Shown: piece after piece, positions 50,927 through 62,501 of the stretch | How positions within the stretch are numbered: the first letter of the stretch is position 1 | Layout: every line of letters starts with the position of its first letter | Notes under the pieces: generated by a model | What the model saw: only the letters and a program-made list of their open reading frames with translations | The model's database searches: none | What the model was told of the DNA's origin: nothing | NCBI RefSeq assembly: GCF_041431135.1 | Contig: NZ_CP107799.1 | Location: forward strand, 3,038,001 to 3,102,000 | Source of the DNA: Streptomyces sp. NBC_00554 | Lineage (GTDB): Bacteria > Actinomycetota > Actinomycetes > Streptomycetales > Streptomycetaceae | Reading direction: 5' to 3' | Length of the DNA stretch: 64,000 nucleotides | Program-made: the position numbers and the translations under genes

Positions 50927-53226
50927 ATGCCCGCCACGCACCACACGTCGCCACCCCCGACGACCAGCCCTGACACATCCCCCATACGCACGGCCGACGC
51001 CGGTCGCCGCAAGCCGGAGAAACCCTCCGCCGGCACCGACACCGGGCCCGGCACCGGAAGCAGCAGCACCGCAGCCGCCGCGATCCCGGAGACCGAAGAG
51101 ACCACGGCGCCCGTCACACCCGTGGCCCCCGTCGCGCCCGTCGTACCCGTCGCACCCGTCGCACCGATCAAGACCACGGAGGCCAGGGAGACGGTCGCGC
51201 CCGTCCCACCCGTCGCGACCATCGGCCGCATCCCCCTCCTCGACGTGCACCCGGTCGTCGACCACGGCCGATGGCCCGCCAAGGCGGTGGTCGGTGAGGC
51301 CTTCGAGGTGTCGGCCACGGTCTTCCGCGAGGGCCATGGCGCGGTCGCCGCGAACGTCGTCCTGCGCGACCCGGAGGGCCGCACAGGACCCTGGACCCCC
51401 ATGCGCGAGCTGGCCCCCGGCACCGACCGCTGGGGCGCCACGGTGTCCGCCGGGAAAGAGGGCCACTGGACGTACACGGTGGAGGCATGGGGCGATCCCA
51501 TCTCCACCTGGCGCCGGCACGCGGGGATCAAGATCCCGGCCGGCATCGACACCGAACTGGTCCTGGAGGAGGGCGCGCGTCTCTACGAGCGGGCGGCCAC
51601 CGGAGTGCCGAAGAGCAAGGGGCGCCGGGAGACCCTCCTCACGGCGGCCGACGCGCTGCGCGACGTGGAACGCCCCGCCTCGGCCCGCCTAGCCGCCGCC
51701 CTCACCCCCGAGGTGGACCGGGTCCTAGCCCGCCATCCGCTGCGCGAACTCGTCACGTCCTCCGAGCCGTTGACGCTGAAGGTGGAGCGCGAAAGGGCGC
51801 TGTACGGCGCCTGGTACGAGTTCTTCCCGCGTTCCGAGGGCACGCCCGAGCGGCCGCACGGCACGTTCCGTACCGCCGCCGAGCGCCTGCCCGGCATCGC
51901 GAGGATGGGCTTCGACGTCGTCTACCTCCCGCCGATCCACCCCATCGGCAGCACCTTCCGCAAGGGCCCCAACAACACGCTGTCCGCGGGTCCGGAGGAC
52001 GTCGGCGTGCCCTGGGCGATCGGCTCCCCGGAGGGCGGGCACGACGCGATCCACCCGGATCTCGGCACGATCGACGACTTCGACGCGTTCGTACGCCGGG
52101 CAGCGCGCGAAGGGATGGAGATCGCCCTCGACTTCGCGCTCCAGTGCTCCCCCGACCACCCGTGGGTGCAGAAGCATCCGGACTGGTTCCACCACCGGCC
52201 GGACGGCACGATCGCATACGCCGAGAACCCGCCGAAGAAGTACCAGGACATCTACCCGATCGCCTTCGACAAGGACATGCCGGGCCTGGTCCAGGAGACG
52301 CTGCGGGTGCTGCGGTACTGGATGAGTCATGGCGTACGGATCTTCCGCGTCGACAATCCGCATACGAAACCGGTGCTGTTCTGGGAGCGGGTGATCGCCG
52401 ACATCAACCGCACCGACCCGGACGTGATCTTCCTGGCCGAGGCGTTCACCCGGCCCGCGATGATGCACACCCTCGCCAAGACCGGTTTCCAGCAGTCGTA
52501 CACCTACTTCACCTGGCGCAACACCAAGGAGGAGCTGACCGAGTACCTGACCGAACTGTCGGGTGATGCGGCCGCGTACATGCGGCCCAATTTCTTCGTC
52601 AACACCCCCGACATCCTGCACGAGTTCCTCCAGCACGGCGGGCGCCCGGCCTTCGAGCTGCGGGCGGTGCTCGCCGCGACGCTGTCGCCGACGTGGGGTG
52701 TGTACAGCGGTTTCGAACTCTGCGAGGGCACCCCGCTGCGCACCGGGAGCGAGGAGTATCTGGACTCCGAGAAGTACCAACTCCGGCCCCGGGACTGGGA
52801 GTCGGCGGAACGTGAGGGTCGTAGCATCGCGCCCCTGCTGGGCAGGCTCAACGCGATCAGGCGCCGCAGTCCGGCCCTTCGCCAGTTGCGCGATCTCCAC
52901 TTCCACCACACGGACCAGGAGTCGGTGATCGCGTACTCGAAGTCCGTCACGGATGCAGGGGACGACACGGGCGCACGCGGTTCGAACACGGTTGTGGTGG
53001 TGGTCAACCTCGACCCCCACCACACCCAGGAGGCGACGGTCTCGTTGGACATGCCGCAACTCGGCCTGGACTGGCACGAGTCCGTGCCGGTGCGCGACGA
53101 GCTCACCGGCGAGACCTACTACTGGGGCAGGGCGAATTATGTGCGCCTCGAGCCAGGGCATAGTCCCGCGCACATCCTCACCGTCCTGCGACCGTCCTCA
53201 CCGCAGATCGGAGGGTCACCCACCAC

Positions 53227-53230
<4 letters not shown>
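50927..53230 (+). CDS. glgE: Alpha-1,4-glucan:maltose-1-phosphate maltosyltransferase GlgE
   Basis: 767 residues from ATG 50927 with AGGAG upstream. It extends alpha-1,4-glucan chains with maltose-1-phosphate. Residues 1-95 are a Pro/Thr/Ala-rich extension with PVAP repeats ([14 protein letters not shown]), longer than in typical GlgE. The N-terminal domain starts at [14 protein letters not shown]. The GH13_3 core has [26 protein letters not shown], the nucleophile Asp in [13 protein letters not shown], and the acid Glu in [12 protein letters not shown]. The stop overlaps the treS start (ATGA). A CCCACCC/GGGTGGG dyad at 50826-50844 lies upstream, within the probable promoter. Confidence 0.95.
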
Positions 53231-54927
<1,697 letters not shown>

Positions 54928-54933
54928 AACCCA

Positions 54934-54959
54934 GGCGGGGCGGTTTCCCCCGCCCCGCC
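54934..54959 (+). promoter_or_regulatory. Hairpin between treS and pep2
   Basis: A 10-bp stem GGCGGGGCGG/CCGCCCCGCC with a short T/C loop, 7 bp after the treS stop and with no T-run. It may partly reduce read-through into the kinase gene. Confidence 0.4.
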
Positions 54960-55034
54960 CGGGGCACGCATGAGTAACACCCCGACTCCCCCGGCCTCCG
55001 GGTCCCGAGTTCCCTGGGGAAAGGACGCGACGTC

Positions 55035-56441
55035 ATGTCGGAAGCCGTAACCCACTCGTCCACGGCCCCGGTCGCACATTCCGAGCTGCTCGCGTCCCTC
55101 GATCCGCTGCTGCGGGAATGGCTGCCACGGCAGCGCTGGTTCGCGGGCAAGGGTCGTCCGGTGACCGGATTCTCGCTGGTCGCGGCCACCGAACTGCTGC
55201 CGCCGACCGGCCAGTTGGGTCTGCTCCATCTGCTCGTACGCGCCCATCAGCCGATCACTCCGACGCAGGGTGCGCTCCCGCACCCGAGCGACTGCTACCA
55301 GCTGCTGATCGGGGTGCGCGAGGCGCTGCCACCGAGGCTCGCGCCCGCGCTGATCGGGCATCTGGAGGACGGACCGCTGGCCGGTCGCACGGTGTACGAG
55401 GCGCTGCACGACCCGCGCCCCGCCGACGTACTCCTGGAAGCCCTGCGCGCTCAGGCCCGTATCGGCGAGCTCCGCTTCGAGCACGACCCGGGCCAGGAGT
55501 TCCGGGACGATCTGGTGCCTCGCCTGGTGACGTCGGAGCAGTCCAACTCCTCGATCGTCTACGGAGATACGTTCATCCTGAAGCTGTTGCGGCGGATCGT
55601 GCCGGGGATCAACCCCGACCTGGAACTACCGCTGGTGCTGTCCCGGCAGGGCTGCGCGCGGGTGCCGGAGCCGGTGGCGTGGATGGTGGCCGAGCTGGGC
55701 GAGGAGACGTACACCCTGGGCGTGCTGCAGCCCTTCGTCCAGGGTGCGACGGACGGCTGGGAGCTGGCCCTGCGCGAACTGGCCAAGGATGAGGACTTCG
55801 GTGCCGAGGCGCGGGCGCTGGGCCGCGCCACCGCCGAGGTGCACACGGCGCTCGCCCGGGCACTGCCCACGGTCACCCTGGGCCACGCGCAGATGAAGCC
55901 ACTCGTCGACGGCATGACCCAGCGCCTGGACGCGGCCGTACAGGCGGTACCCGCGCTGCGTCCGTACGCCCCCGGCCTGCGCACCGCCTTCGAGGCACTG
56001 GCCGGCCTGGCCGCCGAGGGCGCCACCTGGACCGCGCAGCGCATCCACGGCGACCTCCACCTCGGGCAGGTCCTGCGCTCCCCGTCCGGGGAGTGGTCGC
56101 TGATCGACTTCGAGGGCGAGCCGTCCAAGCCGCTCGCCGAACGCCGGATGCCGCAGCCACCGGCGCGGGACATCGCGGGGATGCTCCGCTCCTTCGACTA
56201 CGCGGCCCACTCGCACCGCCCCCTGGTCCCCGGCTGGGCCGACACCTGCCGGGCCGCGTACTGCACCGGTTACGCCGAGGTCGCCGGGCTCGACCCGCGC
56301 ACCGACCCCGTACTCCTGCGCGCCTACGAGACGGACAAGGCGGTGTACGAAGTCCTGTACGAGGCCCGGCACCGCCCCGACTGGCTCCCGGTACCGCTGT
56401 CGGCGGTGCGCAGGCTCGCGGCGGACGCCACCGCCCCCTGA
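55035..56441 (+). CDS. pep2: Maltokinase (Pep2/Mak)
   Basis: 468 residues from ATG 55035 with AAAGGA upstream. It phosphorylates maltose to maltose-1-phosphate for GlgE. The N-terminal cap has [19 protein letters not shown]. The kinase core shows [20 protein letters not shown] (nucleotide-binding strands), [11 protein letters not shown] with the catalytic Asp, and [17 protein letters not shown] with the metal-binding Asp. The C-terminus [19 protein letters not shown] is typical. It lies between treS and glgB, the usual order of this pathway in Streptomyces. Confidence 0.95.
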   Translation: MSEAVTHSSTAPVAHSELLASLDPLLREWLPRQRWFAGKGRPVTGFSLVAATELLPPTGQLGLLHLLVRAHQPITPTQGALPHPSDCYQLLIGVREALPPRLAPALIGHLEDGPLAGRTVYEALHDPRPADVLLEALRAQARIGELRFEHDPGQEFRDDLVPRLVTSEQSNSSIVYGDTFILKLLRRIVPGINPDLELPLVLSRQGCARVPEPVAWMVAELGEETYTLGVLQPFVQGATDGWELALRELAKDEDFGAEARALGRATAEVHTALARALPTVTLGHAQMKPLVDGMTQRLDAAVQAVPALRPYAPGLRTAFEALAGLAAEGATWTAQRIHGDLHLGQVLRSPSGEWSLIDFEGEPSKPLAERRMPQPPARDIAGMLRSFDYAAHSHRPLVPGWADTCRAAYCTGYAEVAGLDPRTDPVLLRAYETDKAVYEVLYEARHRPDWLPVPLSAVRRLAADATAP

Positions 56442-56479
56442 CCGCCCCCGCCCTTCAACCTCCCGAGGAGGCCCTGCCC

Positions 56480-59074
56480 GTGACGCCCCGCCCCCCGTCC
56501 GACGACAGCCCGAAGAAGACCAGCGCGAAGAAGCCCGGTGCGGAGAAGACCGGCGCGAAGAAGTCGGATGCCTTGAAGAAGACGGCGACTCCCGCGAAGG
56601 AAGCCGCCTCCGCCGAGGGGAAGCCCACGGCCAAGAAGACGAAGGCGGCCGGCGACAAGAAGGCTGGGGGCAAGGCGACCGTGAAGGCATCGAAGAAGAC
56701 ACCGGGGTCCGTTCCGGAGTCGGTTGAGGTGGGCGTTCCGGAGACGGTCGAGGCAGGTGCTCCGGAGGCGGTCGAGGCAGGTGCTCCGGAGGCGGTTGAG
56801 GTGAGCGCTCCGGAGTCAGCTGAGGTAGACGCTCCAGAGTCGGTCGAGGTGAGCGCTCCGGAGTCGGTCGAGGTGGGCACTCCCGTGTTCGCCGGTGTGC
56901 ACCCCGGCGACCGCGAGCGGCTGCTCGGCGGCACGCATCACGATCCGCACGGGGTGCTCGGGGCGCATCCCGTGCCGGGCGGTGTGGCTTTCCGGGCCTT
57001 CCGCCCGTACGCGCTGACGGTGACCGTCGTGACGGACGAGCTGCGGGCCGAACTGCACGACGACGGGGACGGTTTCTTCTCGGGCCTGCTGCCGCTGCGC
57101 GCCGTACCGTCCTCGTACCGCCTGCTCGTGGCGTACGAGGGGACGGTCCAGGAGACCGAGGACCCGTACCGTTTCCTGCCCGCGATCGGCGAGTTCGATC
57201 TGCATCTGTTCGGCGAGGGCCGCCACGAGCAGCTGTGGCGGGCGCTCGGCGCGGAGCCGATGGTGCACCAGGGCGTGACCGGCACCCGCTTCACGGTGTG
57301 GGCGCCGAACGCGCGCGGCGTCCGGGTGGCCGGCACCTTCAACTTCTGGGACGGCACGGGATATCCGATGCGGTCACTCGGCTCATCCGGGGTGTGGGAA
57401 CTGTTCGTGCCCACGATCGGCGAGGGCGAGCTCTACAAGTTCGACATCACCCGCTCCGACGGTTCCCGGACCCTGCGGGCGGATCCGATGGCCCGGCGCA
57501 CCGAGGTGCCGCCCAACACGTCGTCGATCGTCACCGCGTCCCACCATGAGTGGAGCGACGAGGCGTGGATGGCCGAGCGGGGTCTCAGGGCGCCGCACGA
57601 AGCACCCTTCTCCGTGTACGAAGTCCATCTGGCGTCCTGGCGGCCGGGCCTGACCTACCGCCAACTCGCCGAGCAACTCCCCGCGTACGTCTCCGACTTG
57701 GGCTTCACGCATGTAGAGCTGATGCCGGTGGCCGAGCATCCCTTCGGCGGGTCGTGGGGCTACCAGGTCACCGGCTTCTACGCCCCCACCGCCCGCCTGG
57801 GCACCCCGGACGACTTCCGACACCTCGTCGACGCGCTGCACCAGGCCGGCATCGGCGTCCTCATGGACTGGGTCCCCGCCCACTTCCCCCGCGACGACTG
57901 GGCACTCGCCGAATTCGACGGACGCCCCCTCTACGAGCACGAGGACCCGCTGCGGGCCGCCCACCCCGACTGGGGCACCCTGGAGTTCGACTACGGACGC
58001 CGCGAGGTCCGCAACTTCCTCGTCGCCAACGCCGTCTACTGGTGCGAGGAATTCCACATCGACGGCCTCCGCGTCGACGCCGTCGCCTCCATGCTCTACC
58101 TCGACTACTCCCGCGAACCCGGCCAGTGGACCCCCAACGAACATGGCGGCCGCGAAAACCTCGACGCCGTCGCCTTCCTCCAGGAAATGAACGCCACCGT
58201 CTACCGCCGCAACCCCGGCATCGTCACCATCGCCGAGGAATCCACCGCCTGGGACGGCGTCACCCGGGCCACCCATCACATCGGCCCCGGCGGATTCGGC
58301 GGCCTGGGCTTCGGCCTGAAATGGAACATGGGCTGGATGCACGACTCGCTCGACTACGTCTCCCACGAGCCGATCCACCGCAAGTACCACCACAACGAGA
58401 TGACCTTCTCGATGGTGTACGCCTACAGCGAGAACTACGTCCTGCCCATCTCCCACGACGAAGTCGTCCACGGCAAACGCTCACTCGTCTCCAAGATGCC
58501 CGGCGACTGGTGGCAGCAACGCGCCACCCTCCGCGCCTATCTGGCCTTCATGTGGGCCCACCCCGGCAAACAACTCCTCTTCATGGGACAGGAATTCGCC
58601 CAAGGCGCCGAATGGTCCGAAGCCCACGGACCCGACTGGTGGCTCCTGGACCCCGCCTACCCCGCCGAACCCGACCACCGCGGCGTCCGCGACCTCGTCC
58701 GCGACCTCAACACCACCTACCAGCACGAACCCGCCCTCTGGCAACGCGACACCGACCCGGCAGGGTTCACCTGGATCGCCGGCGACGCCGCCGACGACAA
58801 CGTCTTCGCCTTCCTCCGCCACGACGCCGACGGCACACCTCTGCTGGCGGTGTCCCACTTCTCCCCGGTGGTCCGCCACGGCTACCGCTTCGGCATCCCC
58901 GAAGACATCCCCGCCTGGCACGAAATCCTCAACACCGACACCGCCCAATACGGCGGCAGCGACGTCACCAACCCCGACCCGGTCAAACCCGAACCCCACC
59001 CCGCCCACGGCCGCCCCGCCAGCATCCAACTGGCCCTGCCCCCACTGGCAACGATCTGGCTCCGCCCCGCGTAG
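56480..59074 (+). CDS. glgB: Alpha-1,4-glucan branching enzyme GlgB with long charged N-terminal extension
   Basis: 864 residues from GTG 56480 with GAGGAGG upstream. It makes alpha-1,6 branches on the GlgE polymer. Residues 1-75 are Lys/Ala-rich ([19 protein letters not shown]); about 78-135 are seven acidic octapeptide repeats of the type SVEVGVPE. The normal enzyme begins at [20 protein letters not shown]. Two N-terminal domains, including CBM48 ([20 protein letters not shown]), precede the GH13 barrel with [12 protein letters not shown], nucleophile Asp in [14 protein letters not shown], acid Glu in [13 protein letters not shown], and [14 protein letters not shown]. The extension may bind glucan or partner enzymes, or be unstructured. 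Last gene of the operon. Confidence 0.95.
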   Translation: MTPRPPSDDSPKKTSAKKPGAEKTGAKKSDALKKTATPAKEAASAEGKPTAKKTKAAGDKKAGGKATVKASKKTPGSVPESVEVGVPETVEAGAPEAVEAGAPEAVEVSAPESAEVDAPESVEVSAPESVEVGTPVFAGVHPGDRERLLGGTHHDPHGVLGAHPVPGGVAFRAFRPYALTVTVVTDELRAELHDDGDGFFSGLLPLRAVPSSYRLLVAYEGTVQETEDPYRFLPAIGEFDLHLFGEGRHEQLWRALGAEPMVHQGVTGTRFTVWAPNARGVRVAGTFNFWDGTGYPMRSLGSSGVWELFVPTIGEGELYKFDITRSDGSRTLRADPMARRTEVPPNTSSIVTASHHEWSDEAWMAERGLRAPHEAPFSVYEVHLASWRPGLTYRQLAEQLPAYVSDLGFTHVELMPVAEHPFGGSWGYQVTGFYAPTARLGTPDDFRHLVDALHQAGIGVLMDWVPAHFPRDDWALAEFDGRPLYEHEDPLRAAHPDWGTLEFDYGRREVRNFLVANAVYWCEEFHIDGLRVDAVASMLYLDYSREPGQWTPNEHGGRENLDAVAFLQEMNATVYRRNPGIVTIAEESTAWDGVTRATHHIGPGGFGGLGFGLKWNMGWMHDSLDYVSHEPIHRKYHHNEMTFSMVYAYSENYVLPISHDEVVHGKRSLVSKMPGDWWQQRATLRAYLAFMWAHPGKQLLFMGQEFAQGAEWSEAHGPDWWLLDPAYPAEPDHRGVRDLVRDLNTTYQHEPALWQRDTDPAGFTWIAGDAADDNVFAFLRHDADGTPLLAVSHFSPVVRHGYRFGIPEDIPAWHEILNTDTAQYGGSDVTNPDPVKPEPHPAHGRPASIQLALPPLATIWLRPA
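56711..56884 (+). repeat. 24-bp tandem repeat in glgB coding region
   Basis: Seven imperfect copies of a unit like GTTCCGGAGTCGGTTGAGGT plus GGGC, encoding octapeptides (S/T/A)-(V/A)-E-(V/A)-(G/S/D)-(V/A/T)-P-E. Differences are mostly at third positions or Ser/Gly swaps. Confidence 0.9.
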
Positions 59075-59078
59075 GGCA

Positions 59079-59272
59079 TTCTTTCGCCCCCTCCGCCCCT
59101 ACCCATTCCCGTTCCTTGGGGGCTCCGCCCCCAAACCCCCGCTCCTCAAACGCCGGAGGGGCTGGATTTAGCCCGTCCGGCGTTTGAGGACGAGGCCGTC
59201 CAGGCCGAAAGCGGGGGTCTGGGGGCGGCAGCCCCCAGAAACGGGACGGGTAGGGGCGGAGGGGGCGAAAAA
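59079..59272. repeat. Family B repeat, inverted pair forming a convergent terminator
   Basis: Two copies of the family B intergenic repeat face each other: 59079-59167 (TTCGCCCCCTCCGCCCCTAC to CTCAAACGCCGG) and 59170-59272 in reverse (CCGGCGTTTGAGGACGAGGC to GGAGGGGGCGAAA). They form a large imperfect inverted repeat between the converging glgB and helD genes. Copy 1 is at 17828-17927. Confidence 0.85.
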
Positions 59273-59276
59273 CCCC

Positions 59277-61565
59277 TTACGCCACCCCGGCCCCCCTCAA
59301 CACCCCAGGCAGCTCCCCGCGATAAAGCACCCCCACCACCTGCGTAGCCCGAGTCAGCGCCACATACAGATCACTCGTCCCGAACCCCCCGGGCTCAACC
59401 ACCAACACCGAGTCGAACTCCAACCCCTTGGCCTGCCGAGGATCAAGAAGCACGACCGCACGAGTGAGATCGGGCGACTCCCCCACCGTCACCCCGTCCA
59501 GCCCCCCGGCAAGGACCCCGTGCAGCCCCCGCGGCGCAATCACCGCAAGCCGCCCCTCCGCAGGCGCCAACTCGGCAACAGCCTTGGCGACAGCGCCCGG
59601 GAGGTCATCAGAAACGCCGCGCACCCACGGCCGTACGCCAGTACTCCGCACGGACCGAGGCGGCTCGAACCCAGGATGCTCCGCCCGCAGCACCCCCGCC
59701 GCAAGGTCCATGATCTCGGACGGAGTCCGGTAGTTGACGGCGAGCCGGACGTGCTCCCACCGGTCCCCGACGTAGGGAGAGAGGATCCCCTCCCAGGATC
59801 CGACCCCACCCGCTTCGGAGGTCTGCGCGGGGTCGCCGACGAGCGTCATCGACCGCGTAGGACTCCGCCGCATCAGCAGCCGCCAGGCCATGGGCGACAG
59901 TTCCTGGGCCTCGTCCACGATGATGTGCCCGAACGCCCAGGTCCGGTCGCCGGCAGCCCGCTCGGCGGCGCTGCGGTGGTCGTCCTCCTCGTGGCGCTCG
60001 GCCATCCGCTCGGCGTCGATGATGTTGTGCGCGGAGAGGACCTCGGAGTCCTCCTCGTCCTTGTCCTCGAACTCGTACGTACGGGAGGCGTAGGAGACGT
60101 CCAACACGCCTTGCGCGTAAGCGATTTGACTACGCCGTTCCTGGTCGGCGAGGGCCCGGGCCACCCGGTCGTCCTCGCCCAGCAGCTCCGCCGCCTCGTC
60201 CAGCAGCGGAACGTCCGCGGTGGTCCACGCGCGCGTGACCTCCCGTCGAACGGCGTCCGCGTCCCCGTCCGGCAGATAACCGTCGGGCTCGGCGAGGAAG
60301 TCGGCGACCACTCGCTGCGGAGTCAGCCGCGGCCACAACTGCTCGATCGCGTCCCAGACTTCGGGGTTCTCGGCCAGCTCGTCACGGATCTGCGTGATGT
60401 CGCTCGCGTCGAGGAGGTTCGAGCCGTCGAAGGGATCCGTGCCGATGCGTTCGGCCAGCATGTCGGTGAGGGTGTTGAGGATGTGGCCCTCGAAGTGCTC
60501 ACGCGCGACGTTGTGCGGCAGTTGGGCCTCGCGGGTGCGCTCGCGGGCGACCCGTACGAGCCCGGCGTCGAGCATGAGGATGTCCCGGTCGTGCTCGATG
60601 GCGATGACGGGGTCGGGAAGGGCCTGCCGGTCCCGTACGACGGCGGCGAGCACCTCGGCCATGTCTGCGCGCCCCTTCACGGCAGCCGCTTCGGAGGTGT
60701 CCGTGGCGGTCGCCTTCACGCCGGGGAAGAGTTCCCCGATCGTCGCGAGGAGCACACCCGTCTCGCCGAGCGAGGGCAGCACCTCGCCGATGTAGCCGAG
60801 GAAGGCGGGGTTCGGACCGACGATCAGGACGGCACGCTTGGCGAGCAACTCCCGGTACTCGTACAGCAGATAGGCGGCACGGTGCAGCGCGACGGCCGTC
60901 TTGCCGGTGCCGGGACCGCCCTCGACCACCAGCACACCCTGGTACGGCGCGCGGATGATCTGGTCCTGCTCGGCCTGGATGGTCTGCACGATGTCGCTCA
61001 TGCGCCCGGTGCGCGCCGAGTTCAGCGCGGCGAGGAGCACCGCGTCGCCGCTCGGGTCCTCGTGCCCGGTGCGCTCGTGGTCGCCGAGGTCGAGGATCTC
61101 GTCGTGCAGGTCGGTGACCTGCCGCCCGTCGGTGGTGATGTGCCGGCGTCGGCGCAGGCCCATCGGGGTGTGTCCGGTGGCCAGGTAGAAGGGGCGGGCG
61201 ACCGGGGCCCGCCAGTCGATGAGGATCGGGGTGTGCTCGGTGTCGTCGGCGCGGATGCCGAGACGGCCGATGTGGTGGCTGACGCCGGAGGTGAGGTCGA
61301 TACGGCCGAAGCAGAGCGAACCGTCCACGGCGTTCAGCGCGGCCAGCAGCCCCGAGCGTTCGGCGACGAGCACGTCCCGCTCAAGGCGCGCCTGCATGGG
61401 CGTGTTGCCCTGCCCGAGCGCGTCCACGACGGAGGCCTCCGTGACACCGCGCAGCGCGTCCACGCGTGTGTACAGCCCGTCGATGAATTCCTGCTCGATC
61501 CGCAATTCGTCGTCGGTGAATCCTGTGGTGGAGTCTGTGTTTGAGCCTCTGTTTGACAATTCCAC
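59277..61565 (-). CDS. helD: HelD-like RNA polymerase-associated UvrD-family helicase
   Basis: 762 residues from GTG 61565. N-terminal coiled-coil arm with DELRIEQEFIDGLYTRVDAL. UvrD/Rep motifs: Walker A VVEGGPGTGKTAVALHRAAY near residue 210, Walker B IIVDEAQELSPMAWRLL, motif III MTLVGDPAQT, motif IV VNYRTPSEIM, motif V AKGLEFDSVLVVEP, and motif VI YVALTRATQ. HelD proteins remove stalled RNA polymerase from DNA and in actinobacteria can protect it against rifamycins (HelR). I see no rifamycin-associated element upstream. A perfect plus-strand promoter overlaps the beginning of the gene. Confidence 0.92.
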   Translation of the reverse strand: MELSNRGSNTDSTTGFTDDELRIEQEFIDGLYTRVDALRGVTEASVVDALGQGNTPMQARLERDVLVAERSGLLAALNAVDGSLCFGRIDLTSGVSHHIGRLGIRADDTEHTPILIDWRAPVARPFYLATGHTPMGLRRRRHITTDGRQVTDLHDEILDLGDHERTGHEDPSGDAVLLAALNSARTGRMSDIVQTIQAEQDQIIRAPYQGVLVVEGGPGTGKTAVALHRAAYLLYEYRELLAKRAVLIVGPNPAFLGYIGEVLPSLGETGVLLATIGELFPGVKATATDTSEAAAVKGRADMAEVLAAVVRDRQALPDPVIAIEHDRDILMLDAGLVRVARERTREAQLPHNVAREHFEGHILNTLTDMLAERIGTDPFDGSNLLDASDITQIRDELAENPEVWDAIEQLWPRLTPQRVVADFLAEPDGYLPDGDADAVRREVTRAWTTADVPLLDEAAELLGEDDRVARALADQERRSQIAYAQGVLDVSYASRTYEFEDKDEEDSEVLSAHNIIDAERMAERHEEDDHRSAAERAAGDRTWAFGHIIVDEAQELSPMAWRLLMRRSPTRSMTLVGDPAQTSEAGGVGSWEGILSPYVGDRWEHVRLAVNYRTPSEIMDLAAGVLRAEHPGFEPPRSVRSTGVRPWVRGVSDDLPGAVAKAVAELAPAEGRLAVIAPRGLHGVLAGGLDGVTVGESPDLTRAVVLLDPRQAKGLEFDSVLVVEPGGFGTSDLYVALTRATQVVGVLYRGELPGVLRGAGVA

Positions 61566-61582
61566 TCCCGGCCCGATATACT
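61553..61582 (+). promoter_or_regulatory. Near-consensus promoter overlapping the helD start
   Basis: TTGACA (61553-61558), 18-bp spacer, TATACT (61577-61582), directed away from helD. This is one of the best sigma-70-type promoters in the window. It has no annotated gene downstream on that strand. Confidence 0.75.
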
Positions 61583-61588
61583 CTGCTC

Positions 61589-61684
61589 AGTGAACTTCTC
61601 CGCGATTCAATCCCCTTGAAGTCGCGAACCATTAAATATACGCAAGGAAATCCCCCGAGCGCAATTGCTCGGGGGATTTCTTTT
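61589..61684 (+). ncRNA. Candidate small RNA (about 95 nt) divergent from helD
   Basis: The transcript from the 61553 promoter would start near 61589 and end at the terminator at 61649-61684. No gene on the plus strand accounts for it. It contains a possible nine-codon leaderless ORF (GTG 61590, peptide MNFSAIQSP, stop 61617-61619). It is AT-rich (CATTAAATATACG) compared with the rest of the window. It could be a regulatory RNA or an attenuated leader. Confidence 0.55.
61649..61684 (+). terminator. Strong intrinsic terminator
   Basis: A perfect 12-bp stem AATCCCCCGAGC/GCTCGGGGGATT with a GCAATT loop, followed by TCTTTT. It ends the candidate small RNA and may also stop minus-strand transcription from trxA. 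Confidence 0.9.
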
Positions 61685-61709
61685 GCGCGGCCGGGTCCGC
61701 CGGGCGGAC

Positions 61710-62042
61710 TCACATCACCTCGGACAGCTCCTCCAGAAGCCGCCGCTTCGGCCTGGACCCCACCATCGACTTCACCGGCTCACCACCCCGGAACACCATG
61801 AACGTGGGCATCGACAGGACGCCGTACGCCAGCGTGGTCCCCGGATTCCTGTCCACATCCAGCTGTACGACCTTGAGCCGGTCGCCCTCCTCGGCGGCGA
61901 GGGCGCTCAGCACCGGCGCCATCTGCCGGCACGGCGGGCACCAGTCGGCCGTGAACTCCACCAGCACGGGCAGCTCCGCCCCGATCACCTCCGCCTCGAA
62001 GTCCGCGTCCGTCACCTCGGCCACACCCGCTGCCTTGATCAC
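61710..62042 (-). CDS. trxA: Thioredoxin
   Basis: 110 residues from GTG 62042, the start favoured by GGGAGG 9 bp upstream and by overlap with the MerR stop (GTGA). ATG 62066 would add eight residues. The active site is WCPPC in ADWCPPCRQMAPVLSAL, a variant of the usual WCGPC. The conserved cis-Pro region SMPTFMVFRGG is present. It should reduce protein disulfides in the cytoplasm. The MerR regulator immediately upstream probably controls both genes in response to a thiol-reactive or metal signal. Confidence 0.93.
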   Translation of the reverse strand: MIKAAGVAEVTDADFEAEVIGAELPVLVEFTADWCPPCRQMAPVLSALAAEEGDRLKVVQLDVDRNPGTTLAYGVLSMPTFMVFRGGEPVKSMVGSRPKRRLLEELSEVM

Positions 62043-62467
62043 CGCGTCCGCCCTCCCAGTTCGCATACGGGTTCCGGGCCACCCGGAACCCCTGCGTCGG
62101 CCGCCAGCTCGTCACGCGCCCGCTCCGCCCGCGCCAACTGCTCGCCGACCGTCGCGCGTACCGCCACCAACTCGTCGATCACCGCGTCGAGTTCACCGAG
62201 CTTGCGCCGGTAGACCTCGAGCGACGCGGGGCACGAGTCGCCCTCCGGGTGCCCGGCCCGCAGACACTCCACGAAGGGCCGCGTCTCCTCCAGGTCGAAC
62301 CCGAAGTCCTGCAAGGTCCTGATCTGCTGCAGCAGCCGCAGATCGCCCTCGTCGTACGTCCGGTACCCGTTCTCGCCCCGCCGCGCGGGCAGCAGCCCCC
62401 GCGACTCGTAGTACCGCAGAGTCCGCGTGGAGGTCCCGGCCCGCGCGGCCAGCTCGCCGATTCGCAT
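62039..62467 (-). CDS. MerR-family regulator of the thioredoxin operon
   Basis: 142 residues from ATG 62467. Winged-helix DNA-binding domain (MRIGELAARAGTSTRTLRYY, ENGYRTYDEGDLRLLQQIRT), then a dimerisation helix with QLARAERARDEL. Cysteines at about 71 (FVECLRAGH) and 82 (GDSCPASLE), plus one near the C-terminus, could bind metal or sense oxidation. The stop overlaps the thioredoxin start. A 20-bp inverted repeat lies just upstream. Confidence 0.9.
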   Translation of the reverse strand: MRIGELAARAGTSTRTLRYYESRGLLPARRGENGYRTYDEGDLRLLQQIRTLQDFGFDLEETRPFVECLRAGHPEGDSCPASLEVYRRKLGELDAVIDELVAVRATVGEQLARAERARDELAADAGVPGGPEPVCELGGRTR

Positions 62468-62481
62468 ACCGCGACGGTAAT

Positions 62482-62501
62482 CCTTGACGCCGACGTCAAG
62501 G
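62482..62501 (-). promoter_or_regulatory. MerR operator upstream of the MerR-thioredoxin operon
   Basis: CCTTGACGCCGACGTCAAGG is a 20-bp inverted repeat with one mismatched pair, the size and form of a MerR dimer site. It starts 15 bp before the MerR ATG and reaches into the 3' end of the Lrp gene. Confidence 0.7.

Noticed and set aside
51100..51180. CRISPR-like repeat in the glgE 5' region
   Set aside because: The repeats are short CCCGTCGCACCC-type codon repeats encoding PVAP, without spacers.
61566..61720. Rifamycin-associated element upstream of helD
   Set aside because: I found no GGGGCTTGC-type dyad there, so I do not call the gene helR.
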